This document shows, piece by piece, positions 1 through 10,228 of a stretch of DNA of 44,735 nt. The position numbers and the translations under genes are program-made. The DNA lies in the NCBI GenBank assembly GCA_003427395.1, contig BFEA01000111.1, positions 2,416,360 to 2,461,094 on the forward strand. The letters run 5' to 3'. Source of the stretch: Chara braunii (taxonomy: Eukaryota > Streptophyta > Charophyceae > Charales > Characeae). Each line of letters opens with the position of its first letter. Within the stretch, counting starts at the first letter, position 1. Under the pieces are notes generated by a model, which was given only the letters and a program-made list of their open reading frames with translations, was not told the origin of the DNA and searched no databases.

Positions 1-64
<64 letters not shown>
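1..64. repeat. (GA)n microsatellite
   Basis: Uninterrupted GA dinucleotides run from the first base of the window, so the array probably extends beyond its left edge. CT/GA arrays of this kind recur at least eight more times. Confidence 0.98.
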
Positions 65-67
<3 letters not shown>

Positions 68-424
68 TGCAAGAAGGAGAGGTCCTTGGAGGAAGATGAG
101 ACCACAGGGGAAGAAAGAAGTTGGCAATGTGCATAACTGGCAGTTACCAAGAAGAACTACAGGATGGTACATTCTTCGTTCCATCATCTGCGGGAGCACC
201 ATCGCAGTCTGCGACATTGTATATTGGCATAGTGTAGGCTAGGGCGATGGCTGCGCAGACGATGGCTGAGCGCGGTGAGGCACTGGCTGGCAGCAGGGCG
301 CTGGAAGGCTGGCAGCAAGGCACTGGCTGGCAGCAGGGCGCTGGCTGTGCAGGCAATGGTGTCACGAATGTATGATGGTCATCCTTTCGGCAAAATCAGC
401 GCTTAGCGTATGCGCAGGGATCTG

Positions 425-427
<3 letters not shown>
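65..427. other. Non-coding stretch with a short 40-bp tandem repeat
   Basis: No protein or RNA gene is recognisable. A unit of about 40 bp built on GGCACTGGCTGGCAGCAGGG occurs at 279-318 and again at 319-346. The open frame across it is an effect of this repeat. Confidence 0.6.

Positions 428-464
<37 letters not shown>
428..464 (+). repeat. Poly(A) tract, 37 bp
   Basis: An uninterrupted A run. It could be the tail of a degraded retro-insert, but the sequence to its left does not match the retro families identified elsewhere in the window. Confidence 0.9.
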
Positions 465-468
<4 letters not shown>

Positions 469-1088
469 GCTTGACCACACCAGTCGTAGGTAGACGTGGC
501 AGACGCTCGTGGAATTTCTATGAGACCCACATTCACTCCATTGCTGCTGCATTCCTGCATCGTGATGTGGCATACGACCTTGGAGGTGCTGGCTATGTTG
601 ACGCTTGTGGAGTAGGGTTGAGTTGTCCCTCGGTGAACCGAGGTGCGAGGGTAATCACACAATTGCGGTGCGCGTTGGAAGATCATCAGGGAGCTATGTG
701 TCAACGTCATCACGGAGCTGTCCATAACGACAAATCCCAACAAAATACCTTCGCCCCCACCCCCTTGCATCCGCATACATTCTCCACTCCCAGCTATCAG
801 GAACGACAGCCTATTAGACAGTCTCGAACAGAGCTAGTCTCAACCCACAGCTACCCAAGAATAACAGGCCAGGAAGCAAGGTTTCATCAAGGCCTAGGAC
901 AATAGGGATAAAAGAATGAACGTCACGTTAAGGGAACCACGAAGCAGGACAGGATAAGAATTATTAGTTCACAGGGATTACCCCTCAGAGAAGGTTCAAG
1001 GTTTATGGCTCAGGAATAGCACAGGTTTCCCTTGTTCGTTCTAGGAAATGGGTGAAACAAGATAGTCTGACAACCGAGGGTTTAAGGA
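465..1088. other. No recognisable feature
   Basis: Unique-looking sequence of mixed composition. Open frames of 116-144 codons exist on both strands, but they overlap each other, start at or run into the poly(A) tract, and show no domain. Confidence 0.5.
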
Positions 1089-1112
1089 TTAGGGTTTAGG
1101 GTTTAGGGTTTA
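1089..1112 (+). repeat. Interstitial plant-type telomere repeat (TTTAGGG)3
   Basis: About three consecutive TTTAGGG units are visible. This is the Arabidopsis-type telomere unit, also read as a telo-box in some plant promoters. The array is short and internal, so it is not a chromosome end. Confidence 0.85.
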
Positions 1113-1225
1113 CACGGAAATAAAACAAATAGGAATTTAGAGGGTGAGACCTCAAAGAAGATTATAGGGGCCCCCCAGAACGCTCTTGGATAACACACCT
1201 ACCTGACAGTTTCACAACTGAAAGG

Positions 1226-1491
1226 GGTAGAACTAGGACCAGACGGATTGGTAGGCAAAAATAGCAGAGGGTAACTTAGGCAGGGGTGAGAGGCGGTACA
1301 TCCTTTCCTCAAGGAAGTAATCAATGCCATCTACTCGGGCCTCCCAGCCATAATGGGGGGGAGCGTGTGTGAGTCTCTTATGTATTCCTAATTGACTTGC
1401 CAGGGGAAAGGAACCGGACTGCCGCTCCCCGGAATGGTAGGAGCCAGAGCCAAGAGGCTCTGTTATTTGGGAAAAAAAAAAAAAAAAAAAA
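1226..1491 (+). mobile_element. 5'-truncated LINE copy (3' tail only) with poly(A)
   Basis: This segment matches the 3' end of the minus-strand LINE at 5003-10228. Shared blocks include AACTTAGGCAGGGGTGA, CGGTACATCCT, GGAAGTAATCAA and GGAACCGGACTG. It ends in a 20-nt A tract at 1472-1491. A shared 3' end, loss of upstream sequence and a poly(A) tail are typical of target-primed reverse transcription. The open frame here on the opposite strand is incidental. Confidence 0.75.
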
Positions 1492-1591
1492 GACAGGTGA
1501 TTGACAAAAGCTGAACTGAATGAGATCGCTCCTAGAAGTGTTTCTCTGTATAAGCAGCCACAAAGTGCAGACAGGGAGTGCAATCTGTAAC

Positions 1592-1640
1592 ATTCTCGGA
1601 GGACCTCGAATTTCGGCTGGCATGAGTGAACGGATATCAC
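1592..1640 (+). repeat. Fragment shared with the chromovirus 3' flank
   Basis: The block TCTCGGAGGACCTCGAA, followed by a diverged GGCYGGCRTGAGTGAA, also lies just downstream of the chromodomain remnant, at about 11390-11430 on the minus strand. The start of the motif recurs at about 19742. The simplest reading is a piece of the same Ty3/gypsy family's 3' region or LTR. Confidence 0.5.
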
Positions 1641-2477
1641 GCATATCACATCCTGTCCTAGTCCCGGTCCCACGTCCTGTGTACTATAGGGTCCCAGTCT
1701 GGTAGGTTGGTATTGGCTTGTGGGTGCGGTAGGCCGTAGAGTCAGTCCATACAGTACACTCCGGTCCAATAGGTGAACCAAGTCTAAAGAAAGTCAGTGA
1801 ATATTCTGGATGTGCTGTAGACCGCTGCCAGCACGTGAAGGCACCGGTCCGGAGAGCCCGAGGTTTGGATCTGAAGTGTCGCATACGAAAGTCCAACTGC
1901 AGACAGAGCCAATCCTTTTTTGGACTCGAGTTTGGCGACGAAGCGCTGCTGCGGTTTTGTGCGACGTAATATCGATGTGAGGCTGGAAGTGTGCAGTCAA
2001 GCAATGGTAGGCGAGGGTGCGAGGCGGCATGGCTGTAGCTGAGAGACGGAGTGACGAGGACATTCAGAGAGACATTGAGAGTGCGGCCTGAGGGTAGAGT
2101 AGTCAGAGAGAGAGAGGAAGTGATCTCATTCTTGGCTGTGGTTGCTGGCGGCCATGGCCGCTCAGCTTGTGTAAGCGACCTCTATGTATAAAATTTGATC
2201 AATTTTCAGAGTAAAAAAATAAATAAATGTGTTGAGTGTGTTGGGGCTCCATTCAGCTGATCAAGCAAGTTATCAGGAAGGAAAATAACGGGTGACATTT
2301 TAGAGCATCTTGGGAGATTCTCATGCCCGGCCGGGCACCCGGACATGACACCCGGGGGAATGTTTCGCAATGCACCTTTCTGACTCGACATGTCACGAAA
2401 CAAAGGAGAAAGAACTACTCGATGCACCTTCCTTACTAAGCGACTCGTACCAAAATTCTCGTATCACAACCAACTAT
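1641..2477. other. No recognisable gene
   Basis: Mixed-composition sequence. Part of it may continue the Ty3/gypsy-related fragment at 1592-1640. Overlapping open frames at 1684-2063 show no domain and no similarity to other parts of the window. Confidence 0.45.
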
Positions 2478-3275
2478 TCAAGCGAAAGACAAGCTGAGTA
2501 CTGAAAAAAGACAACCATAATTCAAAACAAAGCACAAAACACTAGCGTAGACGTAACAAATGTTCCAGTTGTAGTCATCCACATCCGGGCAGATCGGCCT
2601 CAGGCGCTCTGAGACTCTCGCCTCACGACAGTGACCACCGTCAAGTACAAAAATATTGTACGTGCAGGCCTTCAGCTTGTCCAAATCCACATCTGCTTTC
2701 GTGTCAGCCTGCGCAGGTTTCACCATGCCGACGAACGGAAGGTGATCTTCAGTAGGGGACTTGGTCATTGGCTCCATGATCTCCTTCACCTGCTTTTCGT
2801 CTGGCTCACGAATCTCCGATGGCCTCTTCCCTGTGTCATCGAGAGGCGGCCTTTTGAGGCACCTCCCTGGCAGGTAAAATGGCACCGCATCCAACTTTTT
2901 CTTTAAACCCTTCAGACTATCCCAGGCTCGTTTCACTTCCTCTGTCACTTTACCTGACACGAAACCGGTAGGCACCTTGATTTTCTGTTGTTCAGCTGAT
3001 TGTCCAGGAAAAGTCGGTGGCTTCGCACACTCCTTCCTCTTTCTCTGGTTCAGTTTTGTACCATAACCTTTCTCTAAGACACCAGTGGATTTCACCATCG
3101 TCTCAGGAGAAACAAGGGCTGCAGAAATGGGCTTCGGCGTCACCCTGAAGCCCAACTGTTTCGACTTGGCCAGCTCTTTCTTCTTGGCATCTGCCACCTC
3201 TCTAAAATGGGAGAGCTCTCCTGTCCAAAGATGGATCCAGGTAGGCACCCAGGGCGTTCGTAAATGTTTGCACAT
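2478..3275 (-). CDS. Hypothetical protein, probably an internal exon
   Basis: This is a 265-codon open frame with protein-like composition in its middle. A Lys/Glu-rich region (residues about 25-180) contains KVTEEVKRAWDSLKGLKKKL and KPAQADTKADVDLDKLKAC, followed by YNIFVLDGGHCREA. The last motif loosely resembles the DGxHR segment of ParB/sulfiredoxin-like folds, but this is weak. The first 20 codons (near 3216-3275) and the last 40 look non-coding. CTTTGGACAG on the coding strand near 3215 could be a splice acceptor, and the tail reads like intron. I therefore read it as one exon of a gene or of a transposon-derived gene, not a complete protein. No function is assigned. Confidence 0.35.
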   Translation of the reverse strand: MCKHLRTPWVPTWIHLWTGELSHFREVADAKKKELAKSKQLGFRVTPKPISAALVSPETMVKSTGVLEKGYGTKLNQRKRKECAKPPTFPGQSAEQQKIKVPTGFVSGKVTEEVKRAWDSLKGLKKKLDAVPFYLPGRCLKRPPLDDTGKRPSEIREPDEKQVKEIMEPMTKSPTEDHLPFVGMVKPAQADTKADVDLDKLKACTYNIFVLDGGHCREARVSERLRPICPDVDDYNWNICYVYASVLCFVLNYGCLFSVLSLSFA

Positions 3276-3435
3276 GCAAAGACAACCAGGAAGATGGAAA
3301 TCAGTTGTGTGTTACAATGCACACATGACAGGGAGCGTCAACAGGGAGATTACGGTAAGGTGAAGTTCTATAGCATAAAAAATCAACATTGTTGCTGCTG
3401 TTAATGCTACAGATTCAGAAGCAGCGGCAATCCCG

Positions 3436-3620
3436 TTGGTTATTGGACTATACTGTTGGCGCTGCTGCGGACTGCTGCTGCCGGTGATACTGACGCTGCA
3501 AAGCAGTATTGCACAATAACCAACAGGAGTCCGCAGCTGCAGCGACAGCAGTCTAGGCTACTAGCAGTGACTGTCCTGTTGGTTATTGTACAATTATACT
3601 GTTGGCGCTGCTACAGTTGC
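3436..3620. repeat. Inverted and direct repeats around TTGGTTATTG
   Basis: TTGGTTATTG with TATACTGTTGGCGCTGCT occurs at about 3438 and about 3580. The inverted form CAATAACCAA lies between them near 3515, next to an inverted GCTGCGGACTGC block. The arrangement is foldback-like, but its ends cannot be defined. Confidence 0.5.
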
Positions 3621-3678
3621 TGCTGCTGGTGGTCAACTGTTGCTACTACTTGTGGTCATACTGCTGCGGCCACCACTA

Positions 3679-3784
3679 CCGTCTTCACCCGAATAGAACA
3701 CCCGGTCATTATCACTGCATCTGGACTGAAAGTTGGGCCAAATGCAGCTATAATGACCGGGGCATTCTATTCGGGTGAAGACGG
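3679..3784. mobile_element. MITE family 1, copy 1 (106 bp)
   Basis: A nearly complete foldback with arms of about 47 bp beginning CCGTCTTCACCCGAATAGAA. It is flanked on both sides by TA (3677-3678 and 3785-3786). Two further copies lie at 23682-23786 and 38012-38138. The TA duplication suggests mobilisation by a Tc1/mariner-type transposase. There is no coding capacity. Confidence 0.88.
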
Positions 3785-3856
3785 TAGTGGAGTGATGTTG
3801 TTACTGCTGCTTTTGCCGCTGCTTGGCTGCTGGTGCTGTGGCCGGTGCTACCGCTG

Positions 3857-4130
3857 ACAATACTGCTTTGCAAAACAGTACAGTCCTCTACCCGTGACCG
3901 GTGCTTCTGGTACTACTGCTACTGCCCTGATGCTGGTGCTGCAAAGCAGTACTGGACAATACTGCTTTGCAAAGCAGTAGAGTCCTACACCCATGACCGG
4001 TGCTGCTGGTACTGCTGCTACTGCTGCTGATGCTCAAAGCAGCATTGGACAATCCTGCTTCGCAAACCAATGTAGTTTTATACACGTGACCGGTTCCAGT
4101 TCTGCTGATACTGCAGGTACTGCCGCTGCT
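3857..4130 (+). repeat. Tandem repeat of about 95 bp, three units
   Basis: Units start with ACAATACTGCTTTGC at 3857, 3956 and 4049 and share GTCCTMYACCCRTGACCGGT followed by a CTG-rich tail. The boundary of units 1 and 2 contains a perfect 12-bp inverted repeat (3940-3951 and 3960-3971, loop of 8). Confidence 0.8.
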
Positions 4131-4700
4131 CGGCTGCTGGTGCTTCTGCTACTGCTGCTGCTCGGCTTCTGCTGCTGCTGCTGCTGCTGCTTGGCTTCTG
4201 ATGTTGCTGCTGTTGCTCCTCGGCTTTTGCTGCTACTAGTGCTGATGCTTGTGCTTGTGCTGCTGCTACAACAATCATTGCACGTCTTGCAGTAGCAGCA
4301 ACACGGGCATCAGCGCCATCAACAATAGCAGCAACTGTAGCAGTCTTGGCAGGCCCAGTAGCAGCAACAGTAGCAGCAACTACGCGTCTTGCAGTAGCAG
4401 CAGCAGTGAAGCGCCAGCAGCAGCAGCTGGACTGTTGCTGCAGCTAGGGCTGCTGCTACTACTTCTGGTGTTGCTTCTACTATTACTGCTGTAGCTACTG
4501 CTACTGGCGCTGCGGGTGGTGCTGTGGCTATTGCTGCTGGTACTGCTGTTACATGTTCTACAGGTGCTGTTGCTTGTGCTTCTGCCACTGGTACAGAAAC
4601 AGCAGAATAGACTTTACTGATGGTGACTGATGGCGCTGCTACTGTTGCTGCAGCTACATGCTTTTCCTAGTGCTGCAGCATCAACAGCAGTGATAGTCCT
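4131..4700. repeat. CTG/CAG-rich low-complexity tract
   Basis: An imperfect trinucleotide region, mostly (CTG)n at the left and (CAG)n at about 4290-4420. It opens long frames of Leu, Ala, Cys or Gln on both strands, and these should not be read as genes. Confidence 0.85.
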
Positions 4701-5002
4701 ATTGGTTTTTGGGCAGGGTTAGAAATACGCACCTTGAAGTTTTTTTTCTGTTCGCCGCCAGCAGCTTCTTGCTTTGAATTGGGAATTGCTGGGAACCAGG
4801 TTCCTCGAATCTAGAGAATATCTTAGGACCTTGTCGCAGAATCTCGCCAATTATAACCCAGATGTCTCAAAATTTATTCCCGCCCTCCACTGTCCGGCCT
4901 TTACATAAAACCTCGCCGAAACATTTGTACTCCGGATACTCTGATTGGACTCACAAGTGTATTGCGGCCCCAGTAACGGCAATGACCCAGAAAAACTGTA
5001 CC

Positions 5003-5226
5003 TTTTTTTCTTTTTTTTTTTAACGGGACCTTATGGTTCCGGCTCCTTGTCCATTCTGGGGAGCGTCAGTCCGGTTCCTATTCCACCAGCAAGTCAGAAG
5101 GGATTACAATAATTACTCACTCACGCTCCTCCCCCTTATGGTGTGGAAGACCGAAGGACGGCGTTGATTACTTCCCTTAGAGAGGATGTACCGTCCTTCA
5201 CCCCTGCCTAAGTTAGCCTGTTCGAC
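5003..5226 (-). repeat. LINE 3' tail and poly(A) (reference copy)
   Basis: The T-rich run at 5003-5022 followed by 5023-5226 is the reverse complement of the tails at 1226-1491 and about 20430-20644. It lies at the end of the LINE reading direction, so the three segments are best read as the 3' UTR of one family. Confidence 0.7.
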
Positions 5227-6119
5227 TGGGATTTAGATCTTATCCTGATATTGGTGCTAGAATCCTGAAGTCTAGCTTAGTTTTTCTTTGTTTGTAGTCT
5301 GGCATTGGTGGTAGTTTCATAAGGTGGGCTGATGTGATTTCAAGGGCAGGTCTGAGATCTATGGAAGTGCTTGGTGTGGGGATTGATTGGATGTGGTGGG
5401 GGTGTTCTTAGAAGGGCCGGTGTTGTGGTTTAAGGTATGGTTGGGTTGTGGGGGGTTGGATAGCCTTGGTGTGGTGGATATTGTCGAGGGGATGTGCGGG
5501 GGGGAAGTAATGGAGGTGTGTTGGAGGTAGATAGAGGTAGTTTGGAGGGTGTCAGTTGCGTGTAAGAGAGGGGGTGATTGGAGTGGGGTTGTTGGGCGGG
5601 GGCGGGGGGGTGGACTTTACTGACTCGATATTGGATTAGAGGTGGGTGGCTGGTGTGGGGGTGATGGTATGTGGGATAGGGGAGGAATCGGGGCGCTTTG
5701 TGTCTGAGTTAAGTTCAGCCAATTTTTTTAAGTTAGTCTGTCATTTTTTTATTGTGCCTAGTATCCCATTGCTTAGCTTGGAGGTTGCGAACTTTTTAAT
5801 TGTTTCTTAATTGTTTCGCTTTTTTTGTCGGGGTCAGTGGGGAGCTTGTTGAGTTATTTTTTCCAGAGGGCTTGGATTTCAGTGTCTATAAGTTGTTTGA
5901 TGATGATGAGTGGGTTCTCTGAGGGGGTGAGTCGATCATCGAAGGTGCAGTCACATCTGTCTTTCCAGAGAGCCCATAGGGTGTTTTTCTTGATTTGTGA
6001 AGCAAGGAAGGCTTCGAAGCCTTTGAGTGGAGGTGTTTGTTTGAGGTCGAGGAATAGTGTGGCGGGTTAATTAGGAGGGGAGAGTCCGAGATTTAATACC
6101 ATGCCGCTTTTAGGCTTTG

Positions 6120-6530
6120 CTAGAGGGATCCGGCCTTTGGGCAGTCCATGAAGCAATGGTCCAAGGATTCAGGGGAAGCGAGGTTGCATACCTTGCACAA
6201 AGAGTCCTGTTCCGTTCTGTTTTCGAGGTTGCGCCTGTTGGCTAACCATTGGTTTACTGGGACTGCTCTGAAGGCTATTAACCATCTGAGGCTAGCAAGC
6301 TTGACTGGTCTTGTAAAGAAGATTGTGGCCCAGGGGAGTTTAAAATAGGTGTTGGGCAGTTGTGGTTCTTCCTTTGTCCACCTATTGTGTACTGTGTTGG
6401 ATATTGATATGGGTTTAGTGAGGAGACGATAACCTAGTTTCGGTGTGTGGTCCGTTAGCCTACTTAGTTTTGAGATGAGGGTGGAACTAGGGGAGGATTT
6501 CCATGACCATTCTGATGGGTCGATCTCCAA
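6120..6530 (-). pseudogene. LINE zf-RVT zinc-knuckle domain
   Basis: The frame ends with LASLRWLIAFRAVPVNQWLA, then an Arg/Asn-rich step and LCKVCNLASPESLDHCFMDC. The CxxC...HCxxxC spacing and the Trp-Leu lead-in are those of zf-RVT, the nucleic-acid-binding knuckle at the C-terminus of plant L1 ORF2 proteins. Coding similarity continues below 6120: minus-strand 6050-5820 contains NTLWALWKDRCDCTF, which is typical of the tail of these proteins. The residue order is intact locally, but the element is broken elsewhere. Confidence 0.82.
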
Positions 6531-6875
6531 GTTAGAAATGCTGATGTGGGGTTTGTAGACTCTTTTTCTTTCTCCTTATATGATTCTGATTCTTCTCAGG
6601 TTGTTGCTTTTGAATGCTCCTTCTACTTTGCTTTTGGTATTGATGTAACTTACCGGGTTTCCTGGATCCTCTAGGGTATATGTCGCAGCATATCCAATTC
6701 TTGTTCTGGGGTTCGTAGTTCCTGACTGAGAGGACTTGCTGTATTGGTGAGATGTTCGTGGTGGTAGCCCAATCGCCGTGATGCCATTTTTTGTCTGTTT
6801 TTAATAAGACTCGCCATTGTAGAGGAATACAGTCTACAATGTGATTTAGATTAGCTTGTAGATGATGTGTTCCTT

Positions 6876-7597
6876 TTAGTTTTTCTCATAGGTCTCTTTC
6901 TGTTTTCCATCTTTATTTGGGTTATCCCATATATGCTTTGAGAGTGGAAGAATTTCCCCTTTATCGTTCTTGATGTGTGGGTTGCCAAAGAGGGGTTGCC
7001 TGAGGACTTTATCTTTTTGCTTTGGACCAGTTCTGTTCTCGGGGAAGATGGTTCTCCAGGTGTGTAGTATTTGTTCCCAGAGGGATTTGGATAGGGGGGT
7101 GTCTTCGGATTGGGTCTGTTTCACTTTTGGGAGTGGCCAGGATTTATTGAAAATCCAGAAAAGGTCTGTCATGTTGGTTGGAGTAGTAAATGGTGTCAAT
7201 TCTCTGATGTGGTTTAGGACTAGTGGTGACCAGTGCAGATTGTCCTGGAGGGCTAGTCTTATAATCCATTTGATTTGTAGAGCCTGGATTTGGCGGGATG
7301 GGTCTATAAGGCCTAGGCCCCCTTGCTTATTAAGCTGGTTACTATCTGCCATGATACCTTGTGGATAAAGTGTGGCTTATCCGAGTTACCTGTCCATAGG
7401 ATGCTGCTGTTTTTTTTCTCAGTTGGCTTTGAAAATCGGCAGTTGGGAACCAAATGGAGGTGGAATACCACATCATTGCTAAGATCAAGTTGTTTAGTGC
7501 TAGTACCCTGCCTAGTAGGAAAGTATGTGTGGTTTTTCAGGTACGCATTATATTCACCATTGAAGACAAGAGTGTTGTTGCCGATATATGGTGGCAT
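6876..7597 (-). pseudogene. LINE post-RT region
   Basis: Two overlapping frames carry the region after RT. The first (7597-7313) covers the segment before the thumb. The second (7352-6876) has NKQGGLGLIDPSRQIQALQI, the conserved GGLGL block found after RT in plant L1 elements, then a Trp-rich stretch. A frameshift lies near 7350-7310. Confidence 0.75.
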
Positions 7598-7599
7598 CG

Positions 7600-8866
7600 T
7601 TTAAGGTTGAGGCTGATACCTAGGAATCTAATTGGTGAATCTGGATCTGTCCATTGTAGTCAAGTGGGGCTTATCTCTATAGGGGGAGGAGTTTCGGCGG
7701 TCCACCATCCTATTGTTTTGGACCAGTCGACTTTCATTTCTGAGGCTAGTTGGAATGCTTGCATTGCTCTTGTTAGAGCCTGAAAAGTTGAGTTTGAAAC
7801 CCTGATAAGTACCTCTAAGATCATCAGCGAATAGAAGAGAAGTACGGATGTGGAGGGGTTGACCTCGTTGGTCCATGATGTTCTCTATCCTCTCGATGGA
7901 TCTATCCTTTCTCAGAAAAGCAGCGATGACCTCCATAACAAAGAGGAAGATTGGTGTTGCCAATGGGTCCCCTTGTCTCACCGACCTTGTCATTGGGTAG
8001 GAGTTCGAAAGGAAACCGTTGACTTGGACAATCCCTTGTGCGTCGTTGTAGAGTATTCTCACCCATTTTCGAAAGACTGGACCTACTCCCATTTTCCCCA
8101 TCCTTGCCTGTAAAAAGTCCCAGTTTACTTGGTCATATACTTTTTCAAAGTCGAAAAATAGGATGGCTGTTGCGATCCGTTTTTCATTAATTATCCGTGT
8201 CGATTCACACAGAGACATCACGTTGTCTAGAATGAGTCTCTCTGGTATGAACCTTGTTTGGTCTAGGTGAAAAAATCCTTTTGTGCCTCTGTTTATGCTG
8301 GTGGCTAGGAGCTTACCTAGGATCTTGTATGCTACATTTAGTAAAAAAGTGGGTCTGTAGTTTTTTATGTTCTCTTTGTCGCCCTTTTTGTATAGGAGGG
8401 TTACCACTATACTCAGGTTTGGGCCTAGTGATTTTTCTTCCCATGCTCTGGTGAGGAATCTGAGGAGGAGTGGTCCTAAGATATGTCAGCCTGCGATCCA
8501 AAATTCCTTAGATAATCCATCTCTACCTGGGGCCTTGTTGGGTTTGAGGTCGATAAGGGCTTTGTGTAGTTCTTTTAAAGATATGGGTTCTTCTAAAGAT
8601 CTGGTTGTTTCACTTGAGAGGGATTGGTCTAGGTGGGTTAAGAATTTTTCTCTTGCTCTATTGGTTGTGTTGTTCCCGCCTACTGGTGTTTTGGAGGTGT
8701 AGAGTTTTTTGTAGAAGGTGGTTGCAATATTGACCAGTTTCATGGTTTTTGTGGTTGGGTTACCGTTCTCGTCGTGTAGGCATTCTATTTTGGAATTTTT
8801 GTAGCTGGCTTTGATCTTCTGGAAGAAGAATTTGGACATTTTTTCGTTGAGTTCCCAATCTTTCAC
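7600..8866 (-). pseudogene. LINE reverse transcriptase domain, broken
   Basis: The N-terminal linker (8866-8486) reads into LKPNKAPGRDGLSKEFW, the RT0 block. The frame then shifts, and the core at 8407-7628 contains NYRPTFLLNVAYKILGKLLA, AILFFDFEKVYDQVNW (block A), VRQGDPLATPIFLFVMEV (block B) and LLFADD (the YxDD-type catalytic block C, at about 7820-7831). These are the standard L1-type RT motifs in order. After FADD the sequence shortens sharply, so part of blocks D and E is lost. The domain copies element RNA at the nicked target. Here it is a fossil. Confidence 0.88.
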
Positions 8867-9239
8867 TCTGACCCTTAATTGGAGGCTGTTGAGATTGAGT
8901 TTAATCCATTCAGCTAATTCTTCCTTACATTTATCAAATAGCTCCGCATAAAATTCTAAATGCGAGAGCTTTTTTAGGTTTATTTATGTTATTTCTATTG
9001 CATTTCGTAGGGTCTCTTTCCTTTCCTTTCCTTTTTTTGCGAGGCTAGTCTTTTGGATAAGTGTGTTGTCCTTGTGCTAATGTTTTTAATGATTTGTGAG
9101 AACTTTGTGAATATGTCCTCATTGGGTAGTAAGTATGTTTGTAAGGTTAGTATGGTTTGTAGGTCTGATTGAAATGCTTTGTTGGTGAGGAGGGCATTGT
9201 TGAAGCGATAGAAACTATTGTCCGTGTATCCCTCTTTAG

Positions 9240-9885
9240 TGAGTCTAATGGCTAGAGTTATGACTTTGTGGTCTAATCCTTTATGGTATGGGTTGTTGTG
9301 AATGATACAATCTTGTATAGCTCATGTTAACGAGTCTGAGGCTAGGAAGAAGTCGATGCTGGAGAAGGATGTTCTGCCTTGTGAGGTTTTTCTTATTGAG
9401 GAGTATCTCCTGATTTCAGGGTATAGGAGGCGGTATGGGTCCAGTAGGTTTTTCTTAATCATGAATTCGTTTAGTTCCGCGCTGTTAGTTTGGTATGGGA
9501 TCTTGAGAATGAGATATTTTATCTAGATTGGGGTTATGAACTGAGTTTCAATCTCCCATGATGATAGTGGTTGTTAGCGGAATAAGTTGTTCGATTGAAA
9601 GTAGGAATGGGGTTTTATCTTGTGGTGTGTTCGGGTCATATATGCCTATGAGGAATATCTCTTCTTCCTTACAATTGATGTCAAGTTTGATCCATCTACC
9701 TGAGGTATTGTCTTGATTGACATTTTGTATTTTTAATGCTTCACTGGTCGGAGATTTTTTAAGTAGGAGGATGACAGTTCCTATTGATCTGTTGTTTGCA
9801 GCTTTGGACCAAAAGGTTGTTTTGACGTAGGTTAGTTTTCTTATGAGGGTTAATTGTTTTGTTGTGTTCGCTGCTGTTGGTTAGG
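9240..9885 (-). pseudogene. LINE AP endonuclease (EEP) domain, truncated
   Basis: The frame reads SIGTVILLLKKSPTSEALK, then GRWIKLDINC, FLIGIYDPNTPQDKTPF and TTTIIMGD. A stop replaces the residue expected in the GDxN catalytic motif. Further on come LLDPYRLLYPE, RTSFSSIDFFLAS and GLDHKVITL, which correspond to the conserved YR, SRIDF-like and SDH-like blocks of LINE endonucleases. The domain nicks target DNA to prime reverse transcription. Its first 60 or so residues, with the catalytic Asn and Glu motifs, are missing: the frame begins abruptly after the acidic segment. This loss plus the internal stops means no activity is expected. Confidence 0.8.
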
Positions 9886-9959
9886 TGTATACAAGCTCTC
9901 GCCTTACTTTTCAGGTTAGGAGGAATTCCTCTATTGGATCGTATTTACCCTTCTTCCTC

Positions 9960-10228
9960 CCACTCGTGGTCGTTTCTTTCGGGCCTTTGAATTCCACTTC
10001 CTCCTCACTTTCCTCCTCTTATTCGCCCTCCTCTTCCTCTGCTAGCTCTTCTTCCTCTTCTTCCTCCGCTTTTCCGTCTTCCATTGCTTCCTCTTCTTCT
10101 TCCTTGTTTTCCTCTCCTTCCTCTGTATCTTGAAGTTTATCTTCCTCTTCCGCTTCTATCTCTCCACTGCAGCTCCCTTCCTCAATTTCCATTTCTTCTT
10201 CCTGCTGTCGTGACTTGCTCATGTTCAA
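9960..10228 (-). pseudogene. Acidic N-terminal segment upstream of the LINE endonuclease
   Basis: Reading down from 10228 gives MNMSKSRQQEEEMEIEEG, then long Glu-rich runs, ending near KGPKETTTSGRKKGKYDPIE. It lies directly upstream of the endonuclease frame and in the same orientation, so it may be the start of the LINE protein. The Glu runs come from a CTT/CTC-rich tract and could equally be low-complexity DNA. Confidence 0.45.

Larger units (their letters stand above)
5003..10228 (-). mobile_element. L1-like LINE, nearly full length, decayed
   Basis: Read on the minus strand, the order is an acidic N-terminal segment (about 10228-9960), AP-type endonuclease (about 9885-9240), linker, reverse transcriptase (about 8600-7600), thumb region, zf-RVT zinc knuckle (about 6260-6127), a C-terminal tail to about 5800, and an untranslated tail. 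It ends in a T-rich run at 5003-5022 on the plus strand, which is the poly(A) tail. The size of about 5.2 kb and the domain order match plant L1-clade elements. Several frameshifts and stops break the reading frame, so it is dead. The tail at 5023-5226 is shared with the truncated copies at 1226 and 20430. No target-site duplication was identified. Confidence 0.85.

Noticed and set aside
426-905. Open frames of 116 and 144 codons on opposite strands
   Set aside because: They overlap each other, the minus frame reads into the poly(A) tract as Phe, and neither has a domain or neighbouring exon evidence.
3670-3795. MITE family 1 as a CACTA-type element
   Set aside because: Copy 1 reads CACTA at its end, but the empty sites for copies 2 and 3 show TA duplication with ends starting CCGTC.
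3456-4588. Leu/Ala/Cys/Ser-rich open frames in the CTG region
   Set aside because: Trinucleotide repeats keep all frames open; the residues simply reflect CTG, TGC and GCT.
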